Under the pieces are notes generated by a model. That model searched no databases and was not told where the DNA came from. It saw only the letters and a list, made by a program, of their open reading frames with translations. Positions 30,731-39,417 of a stretch of DNA of 64,000 nucleotides are shown here, in pieces; the stretch's first letter is position 1; the number at the start of each line of letters is the position of its first letter. The stretch is from the IMG/VR virus record IMGVR_UViG_3300028800_000096, positions 1 through 64,000 of that record; one strand, 5' to 3'. The DNA is from a virus. Both the position numbers and the translations under genes were made by a program.

Positions 30731-32136
30731 GATGCCCCCAAGAATGCCGGAAGTTGAACGGTGCGGTTCGGCTTATATGGCGCGCGAGCCACCTGCTTGT
30801 TCGCGGCGCGGGTCATAGCGGCGCGCATCGCTTCGCCCATTTCATCGAAGCCGTCAGCCTTGCGCGATATTGCTTCGATGATCGATTGCTCCGTGTCCGC
30901 CATTGCCACATGGACATGCACGGGCCGTTTTTGCCCGAATCGCCAGCACCGCCGCACGGCTTGGTAATAGCTCTCAAACGAGAAGGACAAGCCGGTAAAG
31001 GCCATCCTGGCGCAGTGCTGTAAGTTTAGCCCCATGCCTGCGATCGACGGTTTCGTGACTAGGATGCGCGACTGCCCACGAATGAACGATAGAAGGCGTT
31101 CCTCTTTCTCATCCGGCTTCATGTTGCCGCGAACTTCGATGGCATCCGGCAACAGCGGCATGATGGCGTCGGCGTCATAGTCGGTATCGACCCATATCAA
31201 CCAAGGCTCATCGGGTTCGGCCGCAACGAGTTCAGCAACGACGTTGGCGCGTCTTTGAGCGGTCAGACGCTTCTCTTTATGGATGGACGTGGCAGACGTA
31301 TCCGGGATGCGGAAAATACGCCCCTGACCGTCCTTCTCGGCTCCTACGTCAATCGACCGATCGGCTTCAACGATGTGCGTCTTGGTGATCAGCTCCGGAA
31401 GGACATGCATTGCGTCATCAAAGCCAAGGTCGCTCGGCCGCGTCATGCACCGCGCCCAAGATGCGACCCAATTCCAGAAAGGTTCGACTGCGTGACCTTT
31501 GAGCCGCCAGACTTGGCTCGCCGTGCTCGTGTCGTTGATGAACCAGCGCGAGAGCATTTCCATTGAGCGCATTGCGCCGAGAAATTCAGCTTGCTGGCCA
31601 AGCTCCATATGATCGTTCGGCGCCGGCGTCGCGGTGGCGGAGAGCTTGAACGGCAGACCGGAGAACTTCTCAATCAAAGCGCGAGAGGTTCGGCCGTTAA
31701 ATCCCTTGAGGATCGAGCTTTCATCCAGAATGACGGCGCCGAAGTCCACATCGTCAAACAGGTGCAGGCGTTCGTAGTTGGTCACGTAAATGCGCTTTCC
31801 GGCGATCTCTGACGGATCACGAATGGCCTTGGCGTCGATGCCGAACTTCTCAGCTTCGCCTTGGTGCTGATTGGCGACCGCCAGAGGCGCGAGCATTAAG
31901 ACGGGCTTATTCGTTGCCCGAACCAGCACTCGGCCATAGTCGAGAGAGCAGAGCGATTTACCCAAGCCCGTTGCGAGAAAAAGTCCCGCGCATCCGGTGC
32001 GGAGTGCAAATTCGGTGCAGGCCGCTTGGTGCGGAAACATCTGAGAGTTGAGCGCCGGGATACGCTTCAAACCCTTGGGTTCGAACGTCACCGCTTTGCG
32101 GGCGATCAGATCGCGGTAGGCCGCTAAGTCTGTCAC
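30727..32136 (-). CDS. SNF2/DEAD-like helicase
   Basis: 469 residues from a GTG overlapping the upstream stop (GTGA). Walker A ATGLGKS, Walker B in VILDESSILK, motif III SATATP and motif VI AVRRCWRFGQKRPV fix it as a superfamily 2 DNA translocase, with the conserved LNLQHCARMAF between. This helicase with a methyltransferase gene is a common pair in phages of alphaproteobacteria and probably serves recombination or replication fork remodelling. Confidence 0.9.
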   Translation of the reverse strand: MTDLAAYRDLIARKAVTFEPKGLKRIPALNSQMFPHQAACTEFALRTGCAGLFLATGLGKSLCSLDYGRVLVRATNKPVLMLAPLAVANQHQGEAEKFGIDAKAIRDPSEIAGKRIYVTNYERLHLFDDVDFGAVILDESSILKGFNGRTSRALIEKFSGLPFKLSATATPAPNDHMELGQQAEFLGAMRSMEMLSRWFINDTSTASQVWRLKGHAVEPFWNWVASWARCMTRPSDLGFDDAMHVLPELITKTHIVEADRSIDVGAEKDGQGRIFRIPDTSATSIHKEKRLTAQRRANVVAELVAAEPDEPWLIWVDTDYDADAIMPLLPDAIEVRGNMKPDEKEERLLSFIRGQSRILVTKPSIAGMGLNLQHCARMAFTGLSFSFESYYQAVRRCWRFGQKRPVHVHVAMADTEQSIIEAISRKADGFDEMGEAMRAAMTRAANKQVARAPYKPNRTVQLPAFLGAS

Positions 32137-32303
32137 CGTATCGTCTCCACATCTTCCCCAGCGTCTTTCAAAAGACGAATGAAGAATTTAGATTCCGCAT
32201 AAAACTCATCTGCCTTGGCGTAGTCTCCACGGGCACGAGCCTTCAGATGCTTTTCCATAAGCTCCACGGCTTTTGCTCTGGCATCTGCAACAGGGTCGAT
32301 CAT
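32133..32303 (-). CDS. small helical protein, unknown
   Basis: 56 residues (MIDPVADARAKAVELMEKHL, a YAKADEFYAESKFFIRLLKD helix). ATGA overlap with the upstream gene and GTGA with the helicase start show it is a true link in the operon. Unknown function. Confidence 0.6.
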   Translation of the reverse strand: MIDPVADARAKAVELMEKHLKARARGDYAKADEFYAESKFFIRLLKDAGEDVETIR

Positions 32304-32947
32304 CGTCCGGCTCTTGCCATGCGTTTATGAACTGGTAAGCTGGTTGGCTCCGTGAGGGCGCGTTCGACACTCCAGCCGTAGTTTACAAGTCGAGCCTTCA
32401 GACAATCCTTGTGCAAGCCGACTTCGCGAGCCCACGCTGATAGATGTTGGGTGCGGCCATTCCAGGTGATGTAGTGGTTGTCGGTCCGATGCTCGCCCTG
32501 TTCTAAGGGAGTTGCCCAGCGACAATTCCCAGGCTCGTAGTGCCCGTTCACGTTCAGCCTATCCACGCTGTGTTTCAGGGAGGGTCTTGGGCCGAGTTCC
32601 GCAAAGAATGAGGCGAAGTCTCCGAAGTGACATTCGATGCCACGGCCCCCATAATATTTGTAAGCCTTGTTCTTCGGGTTTGAGCACCGAGATATGATAT
32701 GCCGCCAAGCTTGATGCTCTGGCGTGTTTGTCATGCCGTGCTGAAACTGATTCCTCGCGCCCATCTCTTTTCGCATGCAGCCACACGACTTAACGTGACC
32801 GCTCGATAATTCAGACGCTCGCGCGACGATGGTTCGGCCGCAGTCACAAACCGCAGTCCATTTGTTAAGCTTGAGGTCATTGCGTCTTTCAATGATCACA
32901 AGACGCTCGAAGCGCATCCCCGAGGCGAGTTTTATTGCAGCTGCCAT
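32300..32947 (-). CDS. HNH/AP2-like mobile nuclease-type protein
   Basis: 215 residues from the ATG in the TGATG overlap. CDCGRTIVARASELSSGHVKSCGC, then YGGRGIEC, SVDRLNVNGHYEPGNCRWAT and a C-terminal WNGRTQHLSAWAREVGL repeat form the well-known type of phage HNH-like/AP2-repeat protein that often moves as a stand-alone homing-type gene. The Asn-Cys motif fits a metal-bound nuclease core. Confidence 0.75.
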   Translation of the reverse strand: MAAAIKLASGMRFERLVIIERRNDLKLNKWTAVCDCGRTIVARASELSSGHVKSCGCMRKEMGARNQFQHGMTNTPEHQAWRHIISRCSNPKNKAYKYYGGRGIECHFGDFASFFAELGPRPSLKHSVDRLNVNGHYEPGNCRWATPLEQGEHRTDNHYITWNGRTQHLSAWAREVGLHKDCLKARLVNYGWSVERALTEPTSLPVHKRMARAGR

Positions 32948-33324
32948 CAACCCCTCGCTAAGCGCATCTGCATACGCTCAGACGCCTCATTTGATACGCT
33001 GCACCAGTAATCACGATCCAATGCTCGCCAGTCTGCGCGGGCCAAATTTGCGGCGTGGCGAGCCTCATGCATTTTCTTGACGTAGGACTTCCACTCGTCA
33101 GAACCGCGCACCATGTCTTCTGCTGCCGCCATGCTCTTGGCTATTTTGTTTTCGACCAACGCCAGCTTCATTTCCGCCATGACGATGGAGCGGCCTTCCT
33201 CGAAACGAGCAGCGCGATCCTCGCAATCAGCCCAAGCCCGTTCTGCAACCCGTACCTGCTCTGATAGGTGCAGCCGTTGCTCGTGGGCTGGCATGTCGGT
33301 GACGATGCGTTGGTGCGCGTTCAT
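32947..33324 (-). CDS. helical protein, unknown
   Basis: 125 residues from ATG 33324 (TGATG overlap). Long helices with a coiled-coil character (QVRVAERAWADCEDRAARFE and a following Lys-rich helix). No family recognised. Confidence 0.6.
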   Translation of the reverse strand: MNAHQRIVTDMPAHEQRLHLSEQVRVAERAWADCEDRAARFEEGRSIVMAEMKLALVENKIAKSMAAAEDMVRGSDEWKSYVKKMHEARHAANLARADWRALDRDYWCSVSNEASERMQMRLARG

Positions 33325-33815
33325 CAGGCCGCGTCCTCTTTGCGGATCTGGTTCTCTATCCATCGCCGCACTCGTAGGAACCGCGCTTCTGGCGTCTCTC
33401 TTCCGAGGCCGCCTTCGTCATTCACGTAGGCAATCTCGCGAACGAGAGGTTCGGCAACATCAAACAGTGCTGCCACCTGGGGCGGGTCGTCAGGATCGAC
33501 GTTGCTGGTATCGAGAGCATGATGCTTGGCGTAAGCGCCCATCGCACATACTGCGCCCATAGGTAGTTCGCGTCCGCATTCATCAACAAGCTCGTCGCCG
33601 CCGACAATGATCTCATCCAATCCGGGAAGGCCATCATTGACGAGCACGTTCGGGTAAAGCTTCTTTTCCGGCATCGCGTCCATTGCCGCGAGAATGCCTT
33701 TCAGAAATTTCTGACCCCGCTTGCCGCGCGTCGCGCTTTTAACTTGCGCGCGGTAGCGACCGCACCAGAGAACGTCGTCATCGTCATAATCGTCAATGTA
33801 TCCGCTTCGGCTCAT
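33324..33815 (-). CDS. conserved phage protein, unknown
   Basis: 163 residues of a widespread type in phages and prophages of proteobacteria: opens MSRSGYIDDYDDDDVLWCGR, has KSATRGKRGQKFLKGILAAM and MPEKKLYPN, then GAVCAMGAYAK and ETPEARFLRVRRWIENQI. No function is assigned to the family that I know of. Coupled on both sides by TGATG. Confidence 0.75.
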   Translation of the reverse strand: MSRSGYIDDYDDDDVLWCGRYRAQVKSATRGKRGQKFLKGILAAMDAMPEKKLYPNVLVNDGLPGLDEIIVGGDELVDECGRELPMGAVCAMGAYAKHHALDTSNVDPDDPPQVAALFDVAEPLVREIAYVNDEGGLGRETPEARFLRVRRWIENQIRKEDAA

Positions 33816-34018
33816 CAGTCGTCCTTCCGGTTCTTCTGCAATCCTGAAAAATCATCGAACGCAAACCGAACGCGGGAAACGGTACAATGGGCTGTAACGC
33901 GAGATAACTTTGTCTGCTCTATGATGGCGTCGAGGCTGTAGCCTTCTTTCGCCATCCATTCGGCGTCTGCTATGCGCTGCCAAAGCTGGCGGGTGTCATT
34001 AGTCTCCGGCATCCTCAT
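33815..34018 (-). CDS. small HTH-like protein
   Basis: 67 residues from ATG 34018, overlapping the upstream stop (ATGA). DAEWMAKEGYSLDAIIEQT and LSRVTAHCTVSRVRF look like a helix-turn-helix that could bind DNA. Low certainty on function. Confidence 0.55.
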   Translation of the reverse strand: MRMPETNDTRQLWQRIADAEWMAKEGYSLDAIIEQTKLSRVTAHCTVSRVRFAFDDFSGLQKNRKDD

Positions 34019-34806
34019 GCAACTTCCACTTCTGACTTCGCTCGGCATGTCGAACACAGGCGGTTTCCGGGTCCGTCAGAAACGAATTCGGCCGAGCATG
34101 TTAGGCATTTGCGGAGATGCTTCTTTTCCACGAATTCAAACAGACGTTCACATTCGCATATGGCCTCGTGCGCAAATCGAAGCTGGCTCAATGTGTCAGA
34201 CCAAAGTTCGCGTGCCTCCGCGTGCTCTTCCGCCCACTTTTTGAGATCGGCAAGGGAAGCCTCAGTTTGCTCGGCTATGTCGGAATCGGTTGCGATCTGC
34301 TCTTGCATCTCGTCAATCTGCGCAAACACTCCGACGAATGCCTTTCCAATGCGCTCCCACTCGTCTTGGTGCTGCTCGTAGCGGGCACGCCAATGGGATA
34401 GCTCTTTAAGCGCGTTACGCATCATGTGGACGGCGACAGCGCGATCTCCGTGAAGGACTGTGAATTCCTTGTAGCGGCGGCCGCCATCATTTTTGGCTTG
34501 GTCCTTGGTCACCAAGAACGCTCTGCCGCTCTTCGGTGTGCCATTCTCTGTGTATCGAACACGCACCGAACGGAGCATGTGGCGCGCCTGCTCAAGCCGA
34601 AAGAGGTCCGCGGCTCTGGCATCATTCCATTCAAAATAGCTATGCAACGGCGAATTGGACGACTTCGCCACGTCAACGATGTCACGAGGCTTCACTTCGC
34701 CCTTTGAGGCCAACTCGGAAAGCGCCGGACCAATCACCGCCGCGTCCTTGTCGGATAGGCGAGAGCCAACTACTGCATAGTATTCTTTGATCGAGATAAT
34801 GGTCAT
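34015..34806 (-). CDS. phage protein with C-terminal zinc finger
   Basis: 263 residues from ATG 34806. The N-terminal 110 residues (SIKEYYAVVG, then SPLHSYFEWNDARAADLFRL) recur in early-operon proteins of rhizobial phages. A central coiled coil (about residues 150-210) is followed by CLTCSAEFVSDGPGNRLCSTC, a CxxC...CxxC zinc ribbon. DNA binding is likely; no function is established. Confidence 0.7.
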   Translation of the reverse strand: MTIISIKEYYAVVGSRLSDKDAAVIGPALSELASKGEVKPRDIVDVAKSSNSPLHSYFEWNDARAADLFRLEQARHMLRSVRVRYTENGTPKSGRAFLVTKDQAKNDGGRRYKEFTVLHGDRAVAVHMMRNALKELSHWRARYEQHQDEWERIGKAFVGVFAQIDEMQEQIATDSDIAEQTEASLADLKKWAEEHAEARELWSDTLSQLRFAHEAICECERLFEFVEKKHLRKCLTCSAEFVSDGPGNRLCSTCRAKSEVEVA

Positions 34807-35079
34807 TGCTTTGTCTTTGCTATTGCGAGCCGGGCTGCGCTTAGGTTTGCAGGACTGGTCGCAGGTGTGCACGGCTCCAAACGAAAATCATAAATTGTCT
34901 AAGTATCTTTGCTTTGGCCTGGTTATCTGTGCGACGGTTTGCATAGCAAAACATTGCATGCTCGGCGGTGCGCAGCAGAGAACCTGAAAATGGAATAAGA
35001 AATCTTTGCATCGGTTTGTTCTTCGCTAATCAGGGCAACGCATATCAGGTCAAAGGTCGGCTCTACTACGCTCAGCCAT
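34807..35079. other. 273-base gap in the leftward operon
   Basis: No convincing gene. A minus-strand frame of 53 codons (ATG near 35013) has no ribosome site. The gap contains AAATTGTCTAAG at 34892-34903, repeated at 52320-52331 in the late regulatory gap. An internal promoter or processing site is possible; no clear -10/-35 pair was found. Confidence 0.4.
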
Positions 35080-35676
35080 TTATTCCGCAGCCTCAGCGGC
35101 GACAGAATTCTTCAATGTGAATTGTCCAAACACGCCGTTGCACTCTGGACGCCATGCCCCGAAGCCAACGGCAAAACCGGCGATCTGGAACAGGTTTAGA
35201 ATTTGCGCTTCGCCAATCAGGCCCGCATTGAAAACAACCGGTATATCCATCGACCACGGGTTAAACATTGGACGATAGGCGATGCTGGTGATGCCGCCCT
35301 GCAGGCGAACCGTATCGCGGCGCATCGTCGGTTTAGAGCCCTTGATCGGGATCAGATCTCCCATGATGTTTATGAGACCACGAAGGTGGGTCATCTTCTC
35401 ATCGGCAAACCGGCCGCCTGCCACGACGAGAGCTTTTTTGATGCCAACTGCCGGGAAGCCGTACACACCCTTGGAGATGACGTGCAGCGCGTCTTCAAAC
35501 TCTTGCTGGGGGATGCGCGCCTCTTTCGCACCCTTGGCTTTCTTCTGCTGCTTTGCCTCAATCATTTCTACGGCGCGATCACCGAAGCGATTTGTTAGAA
35601 GCGGTGTTTGTCCCTCGATGGAAACAAGCATGCTCTGAAGGCGTATTTGAGGGATTTCGATTATTCGTTCGGTCAT
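35080..35676 (-). CDS. conserved phage recombination-region protein, unknown
   Basis: 198 residues. Starts with an amphipathic IIEIPQIRLQSMLVSIEGQTPLLTN, then RIPQQEFEDALHVI and a beta-rich core ending GEAQILNLFQIAGFAVGFGAWRPE. Proteins of this appearance occur beside Bet/RecT genes in several phages of alphaproteobacteria. It could be a DNA-binding accessory of annealing recombination. No family name can be given safely. Confidence 0.6.
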   Translation of the reverse strand: MTERIIEIPQIRLQSMLVSIEGQTPLLTNRFGDRAVEMIEAKQQKKAKGAKEARIPQQEFEDALHVISKGVYGFPAVGIKKALVVAGGRFADEKMTHLRGLINIMGDLIPIKGSKPTMRRDTVRLQGGITSIAYRPMFNPWSMDIPVVFNAGLIGEAQILNLFQIAGFAVGFGAWRPECNGVFGQFTLKNSVAAEAAE

Positions 35677-35687
35677 CGGGATTGATC

Positions 35688-36389
35688 CTAAAAGTGATAA
35701 TTCATGCCGACGCGAACAGAATCCGCATCGAGGGTCGTATGATTTCCATAGCCGTGGCCGACAGGAGGATCGGTCAGAGAGGTCTGATCGCCGTTCTCAG
35801 TCCCGAAGTCGTAGTGGGCATATTCGAGCTTGAGGCTGATGTTCTCGGTCAGCTTTCTCTCAACGCCGCCACCGACAACAAATCCCGTGAACGTGTCCGT
35901 GCCGTGTGTCTGATAGCCTTTGGCTGTCGTCGTCTGCGTGGCTTCGCCCGTGTAGAGAGAAAAGCCGCCCTTTGCGAAGATCAGGGTCGCCGGATCAATC
36001 AGGAAGCCTACGCGGCCCGTGAAGGCGCCGAGGAAGCCACCATCAAGTGAAATGTCCTGATGGTTGCCAGACTGCGACGAAGGCGTCGCGATGCTGCCCG
36101 AAAGATCGGCATAATCGAGGTCCGCTTCAACGCCGAAGACGAAGCGATCCATCTGCAGATTGTAGCCGAGAGTGCCACCGCCAACGAAGCCGCCGACACT
36201 GTTATTAAAGGGTCCGACAAACTTGGGGTCCTTGCCCCAGTCCTTCACGTTGTCCGTGGTCGTGGCATCGCCCCAGACATAGCCAAGGTTTGCGCCAGCA
36301 TAAGCACCGGTCCATGTGTCACCGGCCTGTACCGGGCTCGCTGCAAGGATCGCAGCAATTGAAACAGCAGTTAGAGTAAGAGCTTTCAT
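35688..36389 (-). CDS. outer-membrane beta-barrel (Omp25/31-type porin-family)
   Basis: 233 residues from ATG 36389 after AAGGGGGATATA. A cleavable signal peptide (MKALTLTAVSIAAILAASPVQA, cut after Ala22 or so) is followed by WTGAYAGANLGYVWG, the hallmark start of Omp25/31-like barrels of rhizobiales, then eight amphipathic strands with turns, and the terminal DSVRVGMNYHF ends in Phe as required for outer-membrane assembly. It sits in the early operon, 20 bases behind Bet. Known phage barrels alter the host surface; superinfection exclusion is possible. Confidence 0.88.
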   Translation of the reverse strand: MKALTLTAVSIAAILAASPVQAGDTWTGAYAGANLGYVWGDATTTDNVKDWGKDPKFVGPFNNSVGGFVGGGTLGYNLQMDRFVFGVEADLDYADLSGSIATPSSQSGNHQDISLDGGFLGAFTGRVGFLIDPATLIFAKGGFSLYTGEATQTTTAKGYQTHGTDTFTGFVVGGGVERKLTENISLKLEYAHYDFGTENGDQTSLTDPPVGHGYGNHTTLDADSVRVGMNYHF

Positions 36390-36409
36390 TATATCCCCCT
36401 TGTTGGAAA

Positions 36410-37312
36410 TTATTGAACGGCTTCGAACGCCTTCTTGAGTTCGAGTGCCCCGGCCTTGTCCTTCGCCCAATACTCTTTCAGCGCCGCAGCATTGCGGTTG
36501 TGGAACATGCGAACACGGTCGGGATCTTCAGACTTGTGCTGAGCTATGAAGGCGAGAACCTTGTCGCCAAAGACGCCGACAGGTTCGCGAGCAAGCGGCT
36601 CGCCATCGCACCAGTCGATCGTGATGCAGTTCGCACCACCGATGAGTTCGAAGCGCCGCTTTTGTTCCTCGCCTTCGATGATCTCGGTTGCGGTTAGGTT
36701 CAGGACTTCCGCCTGATCCAGTTCGCCTTCGGAATAGGAACCGGCCGTCTCTTCTGGGAATGCCTTGCGGATGACGGCAGCTTCAACGCACTTCGCCATC
36801 ATCGTTTCTGGCATCGTCCACCAGTTCTTTTTCTTGCGATCGAGAGTGAACTTTCCGGTCGGTTTGTTGTTCTCCCAAACCTCTTTGATCGGCGCGCGTT
36901 CTTCCCAGCGGAGTTTTTCCGAAACCTCAAACCATTCGCCGTGTGAATGGACGAAAACAGACACCTCGCAATCGACCATGCCGGTCGGATTGCTGTCACT
37001 CTTGAGTTCTTCGTCGTAGGTGAAGCGGGCAGGGCGATTATCTGGTCGATAGTTCTTCGACCGTGCGGCGATCTTGCGATAAAGGCCAATGCCGAGAACG
37101 GGCACCACGTTGCGTGACGGCTCGTCAGGGTCGAAGCAGAAAAAATATATATCCCTTACAAAAGGGTTCGCCCCATAGATTTCGCACCATTCGATTGCTT
37201 CATCTATTTCGGCGCCTCGCAGTTCCTTACCGACCGTCGCTTTGAATAGCGACAGCTTGCGGGCATCTAGGCGGGTGAGAGCTTTGTTTGTGATTGGAAC
37301 AATATTAGACAT
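36410..37312 (-). CDS. bet: single-strand annealing recombinase, Bet/RecT type
   Basis: 300 residues from ATG 37312 (AAGGAG), not the upstream start. TRLDARKLSLFKATVGKEL and IEWCEIYGANPFVRDIYF open the Bet family core, VVPVLGIGLYRKIAARS continues it, and NWWTMPETMMAKCVEAAVIRKAFPEE is the typical C-terminal motif. Promotes annealing of complementary single strands in phage recombination. No lambda-exo or RecE-like exonuclease gene is visible beside it. Confidence 0.9.
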   Translation of the reverse strand: MSNIVPITNKALTRLDARKLSLFKATVGKELRGAEIDEAIEWCEIYGANPFVRDIYFFCFDPDEPSRNVVPVLGIGLYRKIAARSKNYRPDNRPARFTYDEELKSDSNPTGMVDCEVSVFVHSHGEWFEVSEKLRWEERAPIKEVWENNKPTGKFTLDRKKKNWWTMPETMMAKCVEAAVIRKAFPEETAGSYSEGELDQAEVLNLTATEIIEGEEQKRRFELIGGANCITIDWCDGEPLAREPVGVFGDKVLAFIAQHKSEDPDRVRMFHNRNAAALKEYWAKDKAGALELKKAFEAVQ

Positions 37313-37967
37313 TCGCGGACTCCTTATTGGCCCAATATCTCCGACGTTCGGCCGCTCTGAATTTCTCTGGATTGGCGGCGCGTCTGGCATTGGCTCTCTC
37401 TCGTGCGCAAGTCCGGCACGAACGCGCGTTGTCAGGTCGCCAATGCGTGTTTTCGTCGTCGTATGCATGACCATGCGGGCAATGCGTCTTCATCGCATTG
37501 AACCGTTGTGTTCGGCCTTTCGAGACACAATCTGCGACGTTGTCAGTTTGCGTTCCGACGAAGAGATGGTCTGGGTTCACGCAAAGCGGCTGGTCACACC
37601 CGTGGCAGACGACGTGACCTTTCGGGATGGACCCTTTGTGAAGAATGTAGCTGACGCGGTGCGCGGTGACTTCGCCCGAGAAATGGAATATGCCGTATCG
37701 AAATGCGCCACGTCCGCTTGTCCCGGCTGTCCAAAGCCAGCATCCGGTGTTTGGCTCCGGCGTATACTTACGGGCGAAGCGCTCTATGGCAGGTTTCGAT
37801 CGTTGCGTATTGGGTCGTAACTGATAGCCAGCGGCCCGCATCATCACGCTGATCGTTCCGATCGATGCGCCGCAGGCGGCTGAAATCTCGGCCAGAGTCA
37901 ATCCCGTCGCGTACAAATGTGCCCACTGGGAAACATCACCTGCGCCGTACAATTTCGTCGGTGCCAT
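37305..37967 (-). CDS. HNH endonuclease with N-terminal HTH
   Basis: 220 residues. Residues 1-55 form a helix-turn-helix (TLAEISAACGASIGTISVMM), residues 75-150 the HNH core (CWLWTAG, VTAHRVSYILHKGSIPKGHVV, CDQPLCVNPDHLFVGT), and a Cys-rich C-terminal HCPHGHAYD...CRTC zinc finger follows. This is the build of free-standing homing-type HNH genes. It overlaps the Bet start by 8 bases. Confidence 0.88.
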   Translation of the reverse strand: MAPTKLYGAGDVSQWAHLYATGLTLAEISAACGASIGTISVMMRAAGYQLRPNTQRSKPAIERFARKYTPEPNTGCWLWTAGTSGRGAFRYGIFHFSGEVTAHRVSYILHKGSIPKGHVVCHGCDQPLCVNPDHLFVGTQTDNVADCVSKGRTQRFNAMKTHCPHGHAYDDENTHWRPDNARSCRTCARERANARRAANPEKFRAAERRRYWANKESANV

Positions 37968-38476
37968 CAGCGCACCCGTAAACTGATGGTTTCGGACCCA
38001 TTGCTCAACGTCGCTCCAGGCACTTCCTCTTTCGCCTTGAGCGCGTCTAGGATGGCCTTCCGATCGAGCTTCGGGTCTTGCGGCTTGAAGAACTTCGAAG
38101 GGATCAGCGCTTCGTCGGTGATCTCGGCTTTCGGCGGCACGGCGCGCACGCCCAAGGTTGCCTGCGGGAGTTCGACCTTGCGAAGCTCCGCCTGCCCCAT
38201 AGCAACGTGGATTGCCGCTTTGATGCGCTCCGACTGATGCGAGAACCGTTCCTTGCGCTCTGAGAGGGCCTTGATCTGAGCCGCAATGGCTTCCTCATGC
38301 GCATCGAGTTCAAGGATACGATCGACCGCAGCCGAAATGGCCTCCTTGAGGTTTGTTTCGCCCTCTATCGCCGTCTCGATCATCTCGGCGTCATCTTCGA
38401 CAACGTCTTTGATGTTGAGCAGCAACGCTCTTGCGGCTTCGCCCTGAATGTGGAGTTCACGCGATACATCCGCCAT
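37967..38476 (-). CDS. Gp157-like phage protein
   Basis: 169 residues. The long helical first half (VEDDAEMIETAIEGETNLKEAISA, then AALSERKERFSHQSERI) and the second-half strand pair AELRKVELPQATLGVR...KFFKPQDPKLDRKAILDALK with ATLSNGSETISLRVR match the siphovirus Gp157 family. Such genes lie next to Bet or Erf in many phages. Thought to be linked to recombination; S. thermophilus Gp157 was linked to phage resistance. Confidence 0.85.
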   Translation of the reverse strand: MADVSRELHIQGEAARALLLNIKDVVEDDAEMIETAIEGETNLKEAISAAVDRILELDAHEEAIAAQIKALSERKERFSHQSERIKAAIHVAMGQAELRKVELPQATLGVRAVPPKAEITDEALIPSKFFKPQDPKLDRKAILDALKAKEEVPGATLSNGSETISLRVR

Positions 38477-38703
38477 TACACAGTCTCCTTCGTGAACATC
38501 TTCCGCGCTCTCGAACGCCAGTCGTGCGTGTTCGCAATGCTGTCTGCAATCTGATACCGACGAGCGATCACAATGGCAGTGACGCGTTCCCCGTATCGTT
38601 TTTCGCAGCGATCGATTGCTTTAAGCAGCGCTGTTGCAGGGTCTTCGCCTTGGTCGTAAGCCGTGGCGCGAGGCACAATGTCGAGATTAATGACGTTGCT
38701 CAT
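38476..38703 (-). CDS. small protein, unknown
   Basis: 75 residues from ATG 38703 (ATGA overlap). MSNVINLDIVPRATAYDQ, then a helix ending RYGERVTAIVIARRYQ. No known family. Confidence 0.55.
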   Translation of the reverse strand: MSNVINLDIVPRATAYDQGEDPATALLKAIDRCEKRYGERVTAIVIARRYQIADSIANTHDWRSRARKMFTKETV

Positions 38704-38975
38704 TGTCCGACAATCCCTCGCATCAGTGCCTCTAGAGCGTGCATTTCCATCGCGTTGATCTGCGCTCTCTCTGCGCATCGCTCTCGGTCGGCTAGGTCCC
38801 AGAGGGTCCCCGTGCGTTTGTCGAAGTCCGCTAGGAGCTGTTCGCAGCGTTTCATGTTGCGATCAAAGCGCTGGCGGGCGTTGCGGTACTGGCGTCGAAG
38901 GCGCTTGGCGGATTCCTCGCGGTCCTCTTTCGAGAACACGCGGTCAGCTTCGGCTTGCGACAATGGGTGAACCAT
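38700..38975 (-). CDS. small basic helical protein
   Basis: 91 residues, Arg-rich single long helix (SAKRLRRQYRNARQRFDRNM) with two Cys. Possibly nucleic-acid binding. Coupled by TGATG to the upstream gene. Confidence 0.55.
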   Translation of the reverse strand: MVHPLSQAEADRVFSKEDREESAKRLRRQYRNARQRFDRNMKRCEQLLADFDKRTGTLWDLADRERCAERAQINAMEMHALEALMRGIVGQ

Positions 38976-39181
38976 CAGGCCGCCACTCCCGTAAGAGCGC
39001 GCTTCATCCCCTCGGTGACGCCACGTTCAAACATGAGTTCGAGAGCATCCGCGAAAGAGCCGAGAAGTTGTTCCGATTGGCCCTGAACGAAGCCATCAAG
39101 CGAGTGCGTGTCGCTGAGGTAGATGAACAATCCGCGAGCACCGAGTTCAGCAAGTTCGCGAGATAGGTCAGTGGGTTTCAT
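38975..39181 (-). CDS. small protein, unknown
   Basis: 68 residues from ATG 39181: MKPTDLSRELAELGARGLFI, then FADALELMFERGVTEGMKRAL. The start is chosen because it follows the stop of the next upstream gene by 2 bases. Unknown function. Confidence 0.6.
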   Translation of the reverse strand: MKPTDLSRELAELGARGLFIYLSDTHSLDGFVQGQSEQLLGSFADALELMFERGVTEGMKRALTGVAA

Positions 39182-39183
39182 CG

Positions 39184-39282
39184 CTACTGCTCCATCTTCG
39201 CCACAAAGGCGAGGTATCCAATGATGAGGTTTGGAAGAAGAATGAGCGCTGTTCCAAGCGCGATGCTCAGAAGGTCTTCCAT
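39184..39282 (-). CDS. tiny membrane protein
   Basis: 32 residues (MEDLLSIALGTALILLPNLI onward): one membrane helix, Lys/Glu tail. Its ATG overlaps the stop of the upstream membrane-protein gene (TGATG). Below usual length limits but the coupled start supports it. Confidence 0.5.
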   Translation of the reverse strand: MEDLLSIALGTALILLPNLIIGYLAFVAKMEQ

Positions 39283-39413
39283 CACCGGTCCCCATATTTG
39301 CGTTCCATCCGTTCCGACAGATGCGCGAGAACACCGATGGTGATGATCGCGACAACGATGACGGAAAGGATCGGGTGCTCACCGATGAAGGAAAGGATTG
39401 AACAGGTGTTCAT
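39282..39413 (-). CDS. tiny membrane protein
   Basis: 43 residues with one membrane helix (residues 14-31, HPILSVIVVAIITIGVLAHL) and a charged tail. ATG 39413 lies 4 bases after the upstream stop. With its neighbour it forms a pair of tiny early membrane proteins. Confidence 0.5.
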   Translation of the reverse strand: MNTCSILSFIGEHPILSVIVVAIITIGVLAHLSERMERKYGDR

Positions 39414-39417
39414 GTGC

